Under the pieces are notes generated by a model. It saw nothing but the letters and a program-made list of their open reading frames with translations, made no database searches and was not told the origin of the DNA. From NCBI RefSeq assembly GCF_035486915.1, contig NZ_DATHMR010000010.1:1-45736 (forward strand): a stretch of DNA of 45,736 nucleotides. The letters run 5' to 3'. How positions within the stretch are numbered: the first letter of the stretch is position 1; each line of letters opens with the position of its first letter. The DNA comes from Dyella_B sp035486915 (GTDB lineage Bacteria > Pseudomonadota > Gammaproteobacteria > Xanthomonadales > Rhodanobacteraceae). Shown piece by piece: positions 1 to 6,714 of the stretch. The position numbers and the translations under genes were made by a program.

Positions 1-1
1 C

Positions 2-208
2 ACCGACCGGTTGACCCACTCGCACCTGGACACCCCGGCGTTCAACATCGATGGCACGCCAATGATAGATAGGTCTTTGGACATCCACGGAAATATGTAC
101 GGCGTTACTTCCCCCAGTTTCAATGTGGACGGCTCACCAATGTTCGGCAGCCTCGATATTCATGGCAATCCGTTCGGCGTGACATCCACGTTTCCTCACG
201 ACACCTGA
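2..208 (+). CDS. Small protein with duplicated DIHGN-type motif, 3' part only
   Basis: The reading frame is open to the left edge, so the true start is probably outside the window; a TTG at 11 is the only internal start and has no ribosome binding site. The visible 68 or so residues contain two copies of one unit: FNIDGTPM...SLDIHGNMYGVTS and FNVDGSPMFGSLDIHGNPFGVTS. There is no membrane segment or cysteine. I do not recognise a characterised family. Short proteins with this kind of Asp/Gly/Asn repeat occur in mobile regions of proteobacteria, as far as I recall. It lies 71 bp upstream of the NERD gene on the same strand, so the two could be co-transcribed. The function is unknown. Confidence 0.5.
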   Translation, partial: TDRLTHSHLDTPAFNIDGTPMIDRSLDIHGNMYGVTSPSFNVDGSPMFGSLDIHGNPFGVTSTFPHDT

Positions 209-279
209 GGCAGCACTCCCCATTTTATCGCGCCACCGAACTCATATCCGTTCTAACCGAACGCATCACCGAGGAATCC

Positions 280-1128
280 ATGCAGGTCATCACTCTTTCC
301 GATCACACCGGTGACAAAGCGCGCCAAGCACGCCAGGCTCGCGAAGCAGCGTTTTCAGATCAACAGCAAGCGCACGACGTAGCGCTGCGCACGTTCAGCG
401 CGCATCGACAGGCGTTGCGTCAACACGCGCGTGAGGCATGGCAAGCACGCCGTCTCGGCGCATTCACAGCAGCCGCGCTGCACGTCATGATCAATGCATG
501 TCGTCGCGCACCAGCGTCACCGCGCATGCCTGAGGCAAGTGATCAGGAACGGATATGGGAAGCCGGTAATGATGGCGAGAGCCGACTCCTGATGCGATTG
601 CAAGCACAGCTCGGTCCAGCGTGGACCGCTTTTACTGGCTATAAGAATCAAAAGGGAGAAGGCGACCTCATTCTGGTTGGACCACCAGGATTACTTGGGA
701 TTGAGATCAAGAACATTGCCGGCGTGATCAGTTGCCGTGGGGATGTCTGGGAGCGCGACAAGTACGACAACTATGGAAACTGTAAGGAACGCCATATACC
801 CATCACGGATCGCGGCGGACGCAGTCCCGCGCAACAGATCAACGACGTGTGCGGCGCGCTAAGCGCGTTTCTTGCTAAACGTCAGGTGGAAACCACCATA
901 TTGACGGCCGTGGTGCTCACTCATCCCAAAGCACGCATGGGGAGCCTCGTGCAGCCCACAGTCAACTACGTAGGCCCCCTGGAATCCTTGGAGGTCGAGC
1001 GCTTGTTCGAGCAATGCGCACGCCACGCACCTGCCCATGACACTGCGGCACTTACGCGCCTGATCACCCAGGACCACGCGCACCATGCGCAAGGTTCTCG
1101 CCCGCGCCGGATACCCTCATCGACTTGA
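280..1128 (+). CDS. NERD-domain protein (putative nuclease)
   Basis: The 282-residue protein has an N-terminal charged helical part (about residues 10-60, Ala/Arg/Gln rich, coiled-coil-like) followed by a nuclease-related domain (about 92-250). The PD-(D/E)XK-type signature is visible: a GE pair (E100), GEGDLILV with D129, and IEIKN giving E142-x-K144. The NERD family is predicted to cut or process DNA and is common on plasmids and islands; that role is from the family. The start is supported by GAGG 8 bases before the ATG. The C-terminal tail after about residue 260 is rich in His/Arg/Ser and overlaps a second small frame (1085-1261), so the 3' end may be frameshifted or overlapped by another gene. 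Defence or conjugation support is a possible role but not shown. Confidence 0.82.
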   Translation: MQVITLSDHTGDKARQARQAREAAFSDQQQAHDVALRTFSAHRQALRQHAREAWQARRLGAFTAAALHVMINACRRAPASPRMPEASDQERIWEAGNDGESRLLMRLQAQLGPAWTAFTGYKNQKGEGDLILVGPPGLLGIEIKNIAGVISCRGDVWERDKYDNYGNCKERHIPITDRGGRSPAQQINDVCGALSAFLAKRQVETTILTAVVLTHPKARMGSLVQPTVNYVGPLESLEVERLFEQCARHAPAHDTAALTRLITQDHAHHAQGSRPRRIPSST

Positions 1129-1261
1129 CGAAGCGCTGGTCAAGTCGAACGGCACACGCTGTTACATCTCGTGCGGGAGGCACGATGAGCCTATTTATGG
1201 CACCTCCGCGCGACTCATACGTCACTATTATCACCTGGGTAATGCCTGCCACCCAGACTAA
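1085..1261 (+). CDS. Small overlapping ORF, 58 residues, or displaced C-terminus of the NERD protein
   Basis: The frame begins at an ATG inside the last 44 bases of the NERD gene and continues 130 bases past its stop, coding for MRKVLARAGYPHRLDEALVK and onward to YHLGNACHPD. Its composition (well-mixed, two Cys, ends in a compact hydrophobic/aromatic segment) looks more protein-like than the low-complexity tail of the NERD frame. It could be a translationally coupled small protein, or the original NERD C-terminus now out of frame by one indel. There is no clear ribosome binding site. It ends in convergence with the small gene on the other strand. Confidence 0.3.
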   Translation: MRKVLARAGYPHRLDEALVKSNGTRCYISCGRHDEPIYGTSARLIRHYYHLGNACHPD

Positions 1262-1458
1262 CTACCATCTTTCGTTACGACCACAATGATCTTACTGATA
1301 AGAATCTTAGAGAGCATGGCGTCCTCTCTAATGCTGAACACCTTGGCATCGACTCCATGTTTCACAAGGTGTTCCGACACTATCGTTTTCGGTCCGCGCC
1401 ACACGGTTGGATTGATGTAGAGACCCTGCCGAGAACCCGATTGCTTTTTCTTAGCCAT
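1258..1458 (-). CDS. Small basic hypothetical protein
   Basis: This 66-residue protein begins MAKKKQSGSRQGLYINPT and ends in a hydrophobic stretch (KILISKIIVVVTKDGS). A strong AGGAGAGG lies 5 to 7 bases upstream of the ATG, which argues that it is translated. The Lys/Arg-rich start suggests nucleic-acid binding or a basic tail. No characterised family is recognised and it has no cysteine or membrane helix. Its 3' end overlaps by a few bases the end of the small ORF on the other strand. It belongs to the AT-richer island part of the window. Confidence 0.55.
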   Translation of the reverse strand: MAKKKQSGSRQGLYINPTVWRGPKTIVSEHLVKHGVDAKVFSIREDAMLSKILISKIIVVVTKDGS

Positions 1459-1861
1459 ATCCTCTCCTGGTCTGACGTGGCAACCATTTAACCGCCCTAC
1501 CGGACTAACAAGCGCGGCCGTAGATGTCGTGTAGAGGTACTCCGGAAAAGGTGTTCATGTCGGCCCACCTGAAAACGGAACCTATTTCTAAAACAGCTTT
1601 CGATTGGCGCAAGAGTCAGTAAATGACTGCGTCAAATGAACATGCGCAATTCATGAGAATTGCCACGCCTAAGCGCAATTGGGGATAACTCCTCCCGAGT
1701 CATTGAGTCTGTCCTTCATGGACTACGACCGGAACTTCTTCCCGCCATCATGTTACTGACGAAGCACGCCAGAGAATAGGTTGCCTCAACTCCCAACTGT
1801 GGTTCGCTTGATTTGTTTGCGGAAGCTCAGACAGGTCAAAACTCATAGCGGAGGTTCAACT
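1459..1861. promoter_or_regulatory. Gene-free stretch with an inverted repeat and repeated GCGCAATT
   Basis: No credible gene is seen in these 400 bases between two divergent small genes. A perfect inverted repeat GCAATTC-ATGA-GAATTGC lies at 1646-1663, and the octamer GCGCAATT occurs at its left edge (1645-1651, one base offset) and again at 1673-1680. Such a dyad plus half-site between divergent genes could be an operator, but no promoter hexamers can be assigned with confidence. Confidence 0.3.
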
Positions 1862-2173
1862 ATGCATATCTCACAAGTCACTCGTCCCTGGCTTGACGCC
1901 CTGGATTGGATCCAGCGAACCGGTTGGCGTAGCCGCGTCCATGACGTCGCCGTCGCCAAATGGATATTCGACGGTTGGTGGCAGCAAGTCGAAAAATCGT
2001 GCTGCGCGAGTGAAAAACAGAACCTGTGTGGCTTCATCGAGGCGCTCGAAGAGGTGTTTCACGATTCTCATGACGCAGATGCGGTACGGCACCTGTGCTT
2101 TCTATTCCACGAGATGTTCGAAAGTGAGTTCGTATCGCGCCGATGGGCTGCTTTGAAATGCTCATCGAGCTGA
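1862..2173 (+). CDS. Hypothetical protein, 103 residues
   Basis: The chosen start (MHISQVTRPWLDALDWIQ) has GGAGG at a 7-base spacing; a longer frame from 1781 lacks such a site. The product is rich in Trp and Cys (WIFDGWWQQVEKSCC) with alternating amphipathic helices and no signal peptide or membrane segment, so a small soluble helical protein is likely. I do not recognise the family. It sits alone between the regulatory stretch upstream and the alpA-like gene on the other strand. The proximity to an integrase and AlpA suggests island cargo, for which no function can be named. Confidence 0.5.
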   Translation: MHISQVTRPWLDALDWIQRTGWRSRVHDVAVAKWIFDGWWQQVEKSCCASEKQNLCGFIEALEEVFHDSHDADAVRHLCFLFHEMFESEFVSRRWAALKCSSS

Positions 2174-2362
2174 CAACAAAATGTGCGGCGAGAATAGTTA
2201 ACAACTTCCGGTAATTAACCTCTATTCCTTTGAGTTAGATTGTGCCAGTCGCGCGACCACCCCTTACAACGAAGAAGAGTACCTGAGCGAACGCGCATAG
2301 CGAAGACCTGTCTGACTGGACTGAGGAACAATGATTTTCATTACCGAGCTGTTGAAGAAAGA

Positions 2363-2396
2363 GCCGCGAACGACCGAAACTAATACCGTTCGCGGC
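2363..2396 (-). terminator. Hairpin terminator after the alpA-like gene
   Basis: A perfect 10-bp stem, GCCGCGAACG at 2363-2372 and CGTTCGCGGC at 2387-2396, encloses a 14-base loop. Read on the minus strand it lies 35 bases past the alpA stop and is followed by TCTTTCTTC. The same TCTTTCT tail follows the hairpin behind the integrase gene. Confidence 0.6.
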
Positions 2397-2431
2397 GAAA
2401 CAGGAAGCCACAAAATCTTATGAACTGCAGA

Positions 2432-2614
2432 CTAGCGATTGCCGTCGATGAATGCATTCATCCAGGCTTCCACTTTGTCCGAAACCCACCTTTTACAGCG
2501 CGGGGACAGTTTGATGGGACTGGGAAACTTCCCTGCTTTCACTAACCGGCAGAGTTCAGACTTGGAAATACGAATTTTTGCCAAAACGTCTTTTTCAGTG
2601 AGGAATGTCGACAT
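2432..2614 (-). CDS. AlpA-family transcriptional regulator / excisionase-like protein
   Basis: This 60-residue protein is the normal size for the AlpA family of small winged-helix proteins. The features visible are FLTEKDVLAKI, then SKSELCRLVKAGKFPSPIKL (recognition helix followed by the wing typical of phage AlpA) and a C-terminal WVSDKVEAWMNAFI helix. Members activate integrase or excision genes of prophages and islands by DNA binding; that role is from the family. It lies 680 bp upstream of the integrase in the same orientation (integrase 3298-4203 is transcribed toward it). Its start is preceded not by a normal spacer but by an inverted repeat that includes its only purine-rich site. Confidence 0.8.
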   Translation of the reverse strand: MSTFLTEKDVLAKIRISKSELCRLVKAGKFPSPIKLSPRCKRWVSDKVEAWMNAFIDGNR

Positions 2615-2618
2615 AAAA

Positions 2619-2657
2619 AATTCCCAATTGCCTAAAGCTTCTTGTTTTTTGGGAATT
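2619..2657 (-). promoter_or_regulatory. Inverted repeat overlapping the alpA ribosome binding region
   Basis: AATTCCCAA at 2619-2627 pairs with TTGGGAATT at 2649-2657. On the minus strand the order is GAATTCCCAA, a 21-base spacer, TTGGGAATT, TTTT, ATG. The GGGAA that would serve as ribosome binding site is inside the second arm. This could be an operator dyad for autoregulation or an RNA hairpin that hides the translation start; the sequence alone does not decide between them. Confidence 0.45.
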
Positions 2658-2993
2658 CAAACCCCCGCATATCTCACCATGAAGCATAGCTAGCCGATCA
2701 TGCTGATCCGCTCACACTCGAACCATCGAATGTCGCACCAAATTCGGGGCTAGGGTCCTCAATGAAGAGGAGGAGAGATTGCCGATGCGGAATTGAGGAC
2801 TAGTAACCTTGATCTAAGGTACCGCGCGCGCATCAAGCACGGACACAAAATCAGCATTAGCTGTAATTGACCAAGGACAGTCTGCAAGCAACAAGGTCGC
2901 CGCAACAAACAAAATTTCGCATACAAATGCTTTATCAAAGCACTGAAATTTAGGCTCTGAACCTCAGTTGGGCACAATCTCCCAACAGGGATT

Positions 2994-3088
2994 GAGTTCT
3001 TGAAAATCGGAGATCTAGAAAGACGATCTTCAAATAAAAGCTCTCGCAAACCACGACCTTCTTGCGAAGGGTTAGAGTTCAAGAACTC
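2994..3088. ncRNA. Candidate structured RNA: closing stem with two internal hairpins
   Basis: GAGTTCTTGAA at 2994-3004 is perfectly complementary to TTCAAGAACTC at 3078-3088 (11 bp). Inside are two further hairpins: GGAGATC / GATCTTC around a 9-base loop (about 3010-3032, one G-U pair on the plus strand) and TCGCAA / TTGCGA around a 12-base loop (about 3046-3069). The right arm also forms its own 16-base palindrome, AGAGTTC-AA-GAACTCT at 3074-3089, so two alternative folds exist. No credible gene covers the area. I cannot name an RNA family; a DNA-level function such as recombinase or replication-protein binding is equally possible. Confidence 0.35.
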
Positions 3089-3229
3089 TGCATGTAGTGG
3101 AGGTAATGGACCTCGATCCAACGCGATTCGTTGCGCGATTTAAACATAATTCAAGATCCATTTAAGCACAAGTGGTCTGTTGCACGAAAGAGCAAAAAAA
3201 CTAATTAGCCACTTTGAAAACTAGAAAGA

Positions 3230-3247
3230 GCGCCAAAATTTTGGCGC
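3230..3247 (-). terminator. Palindromic terminator after the integrase gene
   Basis: GCGCCAAAATTTTGGCGC is an 18-base perfect palindrome 50 bases past the integrase stop. On the minus strand it is followed by TCTTTCTAGTTTTC, which fits a factor-independent terminator. Confidence 0.6.
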
Positions 3248-3297
3248 GCCCTTAAGTGCCTGAGGTCGCATCCTAATAACTTCTTGATGCATGGATC

Positions 3298-4203
3298 TTA
3301 CTTACCACGCAAGCTCCTGGTGTACACACTTCGAATCCAACGACCACGACCACTACCGTGACCGAGATCCGCGGCCACTAACAGTGAAGCCTCCCTGTTA
3401 GAGAAGCCCTCTCCAAGATAGGCGACGTAATTTGAACATGCAAAGGCGTACCTAGCGGCGTGAGGCTTAATACCCGCGCGGTGCATCCATGTGTGATAAA
3501 TCCCGCGAGCCTGACGCAGACCACCCGCTGCCTCACCATTCTTTCGCATCACCAGAAAGCCGTGTTGTGCAGATGCCACGTCAAGTGCATGGCATATCGC
3601 TGCGCGCGCTTTTCCAACGTCTTTGATGTGGACGTAGCGAGTTCTACCACCCTTCGTACCCGCGATCACAAAGATAATCTGTGTGCTATCCAATTCACGA
3701 AGCCATCGACGCAACGTGTCCGGAAGAGCATGAAGCGCTTCATTACCGCGAAGTCCTAAGTACCGTTCTAACCCAAGCGCGCATCCCATGCCCTTTCGCT
3801 GCAATCGCTCACTCCGCATGTAAGCCACGTTAAGCTCATCGTTCGTCAATGGCTCTTTCTTACCGATCCGGGAACCACCAGAAACCCCGAGAGCGCGATT
3901 GCTCGCCTCGGGAGAATCGGCCAGTTCCTTTTTCCCGCATTTCCGCAAGAGGCTCCTCAGGTGAGATAATTCGTTCTGAATTGTTCTGATCTCGACACCC
4001 TCATCCTTACGGTAGTCAACGTATACAACGAGGTTTTTTAAGCTAATGTCGTGCGGATCTTTCAAATGAGTGAAGCCTAATTCGAACACCAAATCGGAAA
4101 ATTTTCCGATCGTTTTAGTACGGGCCTCCTTCGTGTGATGCGAACCTTTAATACTCAAAATCTTTTCGCGACATTTCGCAGCGAAAGCGTTTTTCTTAGA
4201 CAT
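3298..4203 (-). CDS. Tyrosine recombinase (island/phage-type integrase)
   Basis: The 301-residue protein starts MSKKNAFAAKCREKI, with AGGAGG ideally placed before the ATG; a longer frame to 4281 is not supported. The N-terminal half (about 1-115) is the helical DNA-binding part (HHTKEARTKTIGKF, NELSHLRSLLRK). The catalytic domain shows the complete set: R152 in GLRGNEAL, K184 in GTKGGRTRYVH, H248 and R251 in HAARYAFA, H282 in LGHGSGRGR, and the nucleophile Y294 in SVYTRS. This composition fits the 'integrase domain-containing' group found on plasmids and islands rather than the P4 type. It would cut and rejoin DNA at an attachment site through a 3'-phosphotyrosine link. It looks intact. It is flanked upstream by several inverted repeats that could be arm sites. 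Confidence 0.88.
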   Translation of the reverse strand: MSKKNAFAAKCREKILSIKGSHHTKEARTKTIGKFSDLVFELGFTHLKDPHDISLKNLVVYVDYRKDEGVEIRTIQNELSHLRSLLRKCGKKELADSPEASNRALGVSGGSRIGKKEPLTNDELNVAYMRSERLQRKGMGCALGLERYLGLRGNEALHALPDTLRRWLRELDSTQIIFVIAGTKGGRTRYVHIKDVGKARAAICHALDVASAQHGFLVMRKNGEAAGGLRQARGIYHTWMHRAGIKPHAARYAFACSNYVAYLGEGFSNREASLLVAADLGHGSGRGRWIRSVYTRSLRGK

Positions 4204-4570
4204 AATTCCTCCTATCTGGTTGAAGTTAAACTGCAAGCATGGTGCCGTGCTGACGGCTCTGATTCCAAAAGCAAATCGCATCCCCTCTCAGCACGGCTGA
4301 AAGTAGTTGAGTAACGAGCCCCGCAAACGGTTGGCAGATCCAACCGATGCACAGTTATTACTGCTAGAGGGGCGAGCCTCTGTGAGGCGAGGGAATGAAA
4401 CAAGATTGACGGGAAGCACGACGTCGTCGATGACGGCAAGTGCAATAAGAGATGAAAAGAGTTCTCCGAAAGCGAGGTCGGAGAGATCGGTATTTATTGA
4501 ATGGGCACGACACGCAGACCGCGCCAGGTCAGGGATATTTTAGGTGACGTACCACCCACTCAGCGGTGAT
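4204..4570. promoter_or_regulatory. Integrase upstream region with three inverted repeats
   Basis: No credible gene is seen. GCCGTGCTGA at 4244-4253 pairs with TCAGCACGGC at 4288-4297 (10 bp, 34 bases apart). CGGTTGG-CAGAT-CCAACCG forms a tight hairpin at 4328-4346. GCCTC-TGT-GAGGC follows near 4376-4388. The position just upstream of an integrase suggests promoter control or recombinase arm sites. The short plus-strand frame here (78 codons) has no ribosome binding site and is discounted. Confidence 0.35.
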
Positions 4571-4578
4571 ATGTCTCC

Positions 4579-4765
4579 ATGCTGACTTCACTGGAAAAGG
4601 TGACCAGCATTCTCAAGAATTAAACAAACAGTATTTATATGGTGAATTCACGGCAAGACGTGAATTCACCTTTAGTTATAAAAGCGTGGAAAAGGTTCTC
4701 CTTTCCACCTATCACCATACTTCAGCGCCGCAAACGTGGGGCGTCACGACCAGTTAGTTGGTGAC
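4579..4765. repeat. Array of consecutive hairpins in a gene-free stretch
   Basis: Four inverted repeats follow one another. (1) 4579-4610, ATGCTG...TCAC / GTGA.CAGCAT. (2) 4641-4670, GGTGAATTCACG, 6-base loop, CGTGAATTCACC, a perfect 12-bp stem. (3) 4686-4708, GTGGAAAAGG-TTCT-CCTTTCCAC with one bulge. (4) 4743-4765, GTCAC..CCA / TGGTGAC with a two-base bulge, followed by TCTTTG. The string TGGAAAAGGT occurs in both hairpins 1 and 3. The block resembles a multi-stem RNA ending in a terminator-like hairpin, or a protein-binding array beside the integrase. It matches no RNA or attachment-site class that I can name. Confidence 0.45.
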
Positions 4766-4856
4766 TCTTTGTAAATGAGAATTTAGCTTCTTGCAACCGT
4801 TTTTTGCTACGCAAATTCGTCAGATTATCGGCATGGAATCATATGGAGCGAATAGA

Positions 4857-5190
4857 GACCATATGGTCAATTAGATCTTTTTTAAAAGGCATTCCTCGCG
4901 GACCTCACGCGACCGGGAATGTCTAAAAGCGTGAGCGCTAGGTATTAACGGCAGGCAACGCGTTTCGCTCGATGTAACGCATCTCAATGATTTACCTGCA
5001 CTTCGCTTTGGCGTCACTGGAGCGTTTCTTTGCGATATCTTTGATTTCAGTATGGATTTTACGCGTTCGCTACGTGCGTCACTCTTTCGGCACGCTGAGT
5101 TTTGCAACTGCTTAAAGCAGCGTAAGCACCGGTGCGCACACCGACAGAGTTGATCAGTACGACCAATCGATCATGATCAGTCCACCGGCC
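4857..5190. repeat. Second palindrome cluster, no gene
   Basis: The 12-base palindrome GACCATATGGTC (4857-4868) is followed by a bulged hairpin, CATTCC-TCGCG...CGCGA...GGAATG (4890-4921), then a nested stem, GCAGG (4951-4955) with CCTGC (4995-4999) enclosing GCGTT (4960-4964) and AACGC (4976-4980). CTGCTT-A-AAGCAG (about 5110), CGGTG-CGCA-CACCG (about 5130) and GGCCG-GAAT-CGGCC (about 5180) come next. TGATCAGT occurs twice near 5153-5182. A 78-codon minus-strand frame (4871-5107) has low-complexity Ser/Arg/Lys composition and no start signal, so I do not call it a gene. Confidence 0.4.
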
Positions 5191-5293
5191 GGAATCGGCC
5201 AGGAGCGGTCAGTCGACATTGAAGCCCAAATCGCTAACAATCGGTGGCCGCCTTCTTTGCCAATTATCTGTTTTCGGATACCTCGGAGTAGCC

Positions 5294-6100
5294 ATGATGC
5301 ATCCTATTTCGAGATGCTTCGACAGTTTTGGGGTGTGCGCGCGTGCGGCCGCACTGGCCGCATTGGTCTTAGGCATGATCAATACCGCCGCCGCAGATCA
5401 GCTTGAAGATGCGGCAGCAGCGTTGCATAGAATGGACTACGCAACCGCAATCGCACTTTGGCAGCCTCTTGCTCAACAAGGAAACTCAAGAGCAGAAATG
5501 GGTATGGGCAAACTGTATGATTCCGGATTGGGTGTCCCTAAAGATCCGGCACAAGCCACCGTTTGGTATCAGAAAGCTGCGAATCAAGGTGACGTCGAAG
5601 GCGAATGCTTCGTCGGCGAGAGGTACGTACAGGGATACGGCGGCCTGCCTCATGACGTTTCGCAGGGGTTGACGCTAATGGAAAAGGCCGCCGATCATGG
5701 AAATGCAAACTGCGCGGAACAGATCGGAGAACTCTATCGAAATGGTCTATTCGGCGCCCCCAAAAATCCCGTGCAAGCAGTCGCATGGTATCGAAGAGGG
5801 GCGGAGATGGGAAATACGCTCGCCGAAGGCCGACTTGGGGCCGATTATCAGTTTGGCATTGGAGTTCAGCAAGATTCCGCGCAAGCTGCATATTGGTATC
5901 GGAAAGAGGTAGAACAAATGCGGAAAGACGCCGAGCAGGGCAACGTTGTTGCGCAACTGAACTTAGGCGAATCTTACGAAACGGCATCATCCGGCTTAGC
6001 CAGAGACAAAACTGCAGCCTTGTATTGGTGTGGGAAAGCAGCGCAACAGAAAAGTCCCCTAAAGATTTTTGCGGAGCAATGCGTCGCATTGGCTAAATAG
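5294..6100 (+). CDS. Secreted Sel1-repeat (TPR-like) protein
   Basis: With the start at the ATG ATG of MMHPISRCFD (GGAG 6 bases upstream) the product has 268 residues and a cleavable signal peptide (RAAALAALVLGMINTAAA, cut after about residue 34). The rest is a string of Sel1-like repeats, seen as AEMGMGKLYDSGLGVPKD, AVAWYRRGAEMGNTLAEG, GVQQDSAQAAYWYRK and similar units, roughly five copies from residue 60 to 255. These helical repeats bind partner proteins; the partner is unknown. A longer frame from a TTG at 5219 would destroy the signal peptide. It is followed 209 bp later by another exported protein on the same strand, at the chromosomal edge of the island. Confidence 0.82.
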   Translation: MMHPISRCFDSFGVCARAAALAALVLGMINTAAADQLEDAAAALHRMDYATAIALWQPLAQQGNSRAEMGMGKLYDSGLGVPKDPAQATVWYQKAANQGDVEGECFVGERYVQGYGGLPHDVSQGLTLMEKAADHGNANCAEQIGELYRNGLFGAPKNPVQAVAWYRRGAEMGNTLAEGRLGADYQFGIGVQQDSAQAAYWYRKEVEQMRKDAEQGNVVAQLNLGESYETASSGLARDKTAALYWCGKAAQQKSPLKIFAEQCVALAK

Positions 6101-6309
6101 GGGACGCCGTTAACTCTGCTAGCGCGCAGAGATGCCTATCGCAGTCGTTCTGCTGCCAGTACGAAAAGAGCAAACACTGTGACGCCCCGAATGTCCGGAA
6201 GCGGACACTTCCATTTCTTCGTTGCCCTCTCTAGAACGTAGTTTTGCCCTGATTGTCGAGCATGATCCATTTTAAACTCTGAACTAACCAGCGGGTGACG
6301 GGGGCATCT

Positions 6310-6714
6310 ATGCGGGCTCGATTGCTACTTCTTCTTTGCGGCATGGCCGTCTGTGAACTGGCCATAGCCAAACCGACGTGCGATAGCAAAGGCTTCAACA
6401 GCCACAGTGATCAAATCGCCTGCGAGGTCCGCCAAAGCCAACAACGCTCTCAGGAAGTCGATCGCGCTTTCGCGGACCTAATGTCGGCCAATGATCACTT
6501 CAATCGTATTCCCGGAACCAAGCCCAATATTTTCACGGAGTGGTTAAAATCCGATCAAGTGCAATGGCGCGCGTTCACCAGCAAGGACTGCGAACTGCAA
6601 GGCGAGGTGACTATGGGGACGGCGGGCTCCGATGTCGTGCAGCAATGCCTGCAAGAGGCCTACACGCAACGCAGACAGGTGCTCCATCAAATGGCGCAAC
6701 TGCTGGGCAACTGA
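6310..6714 (+). CDS. LprI-like (DUF1311) exported protein
   Basis: The 134-residue protein begins MRARLLLLLCGMAVCELAIA, a signal peptide, with GGGGG 5 bases before the ATG; an upstream GTG at 6295 is less likely. The mature part is C29-poor but has the Cys pattern of the lysozyme-inhibitor LprI N-terminal/DUF1311 family: an early PTCDS, a DQIACEV, a KDCELQGEV and VVQQCLQEAYTQRRQVL near the end, consistent with two disulfides. Family members act in the periplasm, some against lysozyme; whether this one does is inference. It follows the Sel1-repeat gene in the same direction. Confidence 0.75.
   Translation: MRARLLLLLCGMAVCELAIAKPTCDSKGFNSHSDQIACEVRQSQQRSQEVDRAFADLMSANDHFNRIPGTKPNIFTEWLKSDQVQWRAFTSKDCELQGEVTMGTAGSDVVQQCLQEAYTQRRQVLHQMAQLLGN

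Noticed and set aside
859..1252. Minus-strand frames opposite the NERD gene (77 and 62 codons)
   Set aside because: They are antisense to a well-supported gene and have no start signal or protein-like composition.
2759..3121. 120-codon minus-strand frame between alpA and the integrase
   Set aside because: Composition is erratic (Leu/Arg/Cys runs), there is no ribosome binding site, and the stretch is better explained by the nested inverted repeats.
4640..5000. Possible integron attC site
   Set aside because: Imperfect inverted repeats are present, but I could not find the paired RYYYAAC and GTTRRRY boxes in the right order, and the nearby recombinase is not an integron integrase by its motifs.
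4871..5107. 78-codon minus-strand frame with Ser/Arg/Lys bias
   Set aside because: No start signal, low complexity, and it runs through several palindromes.
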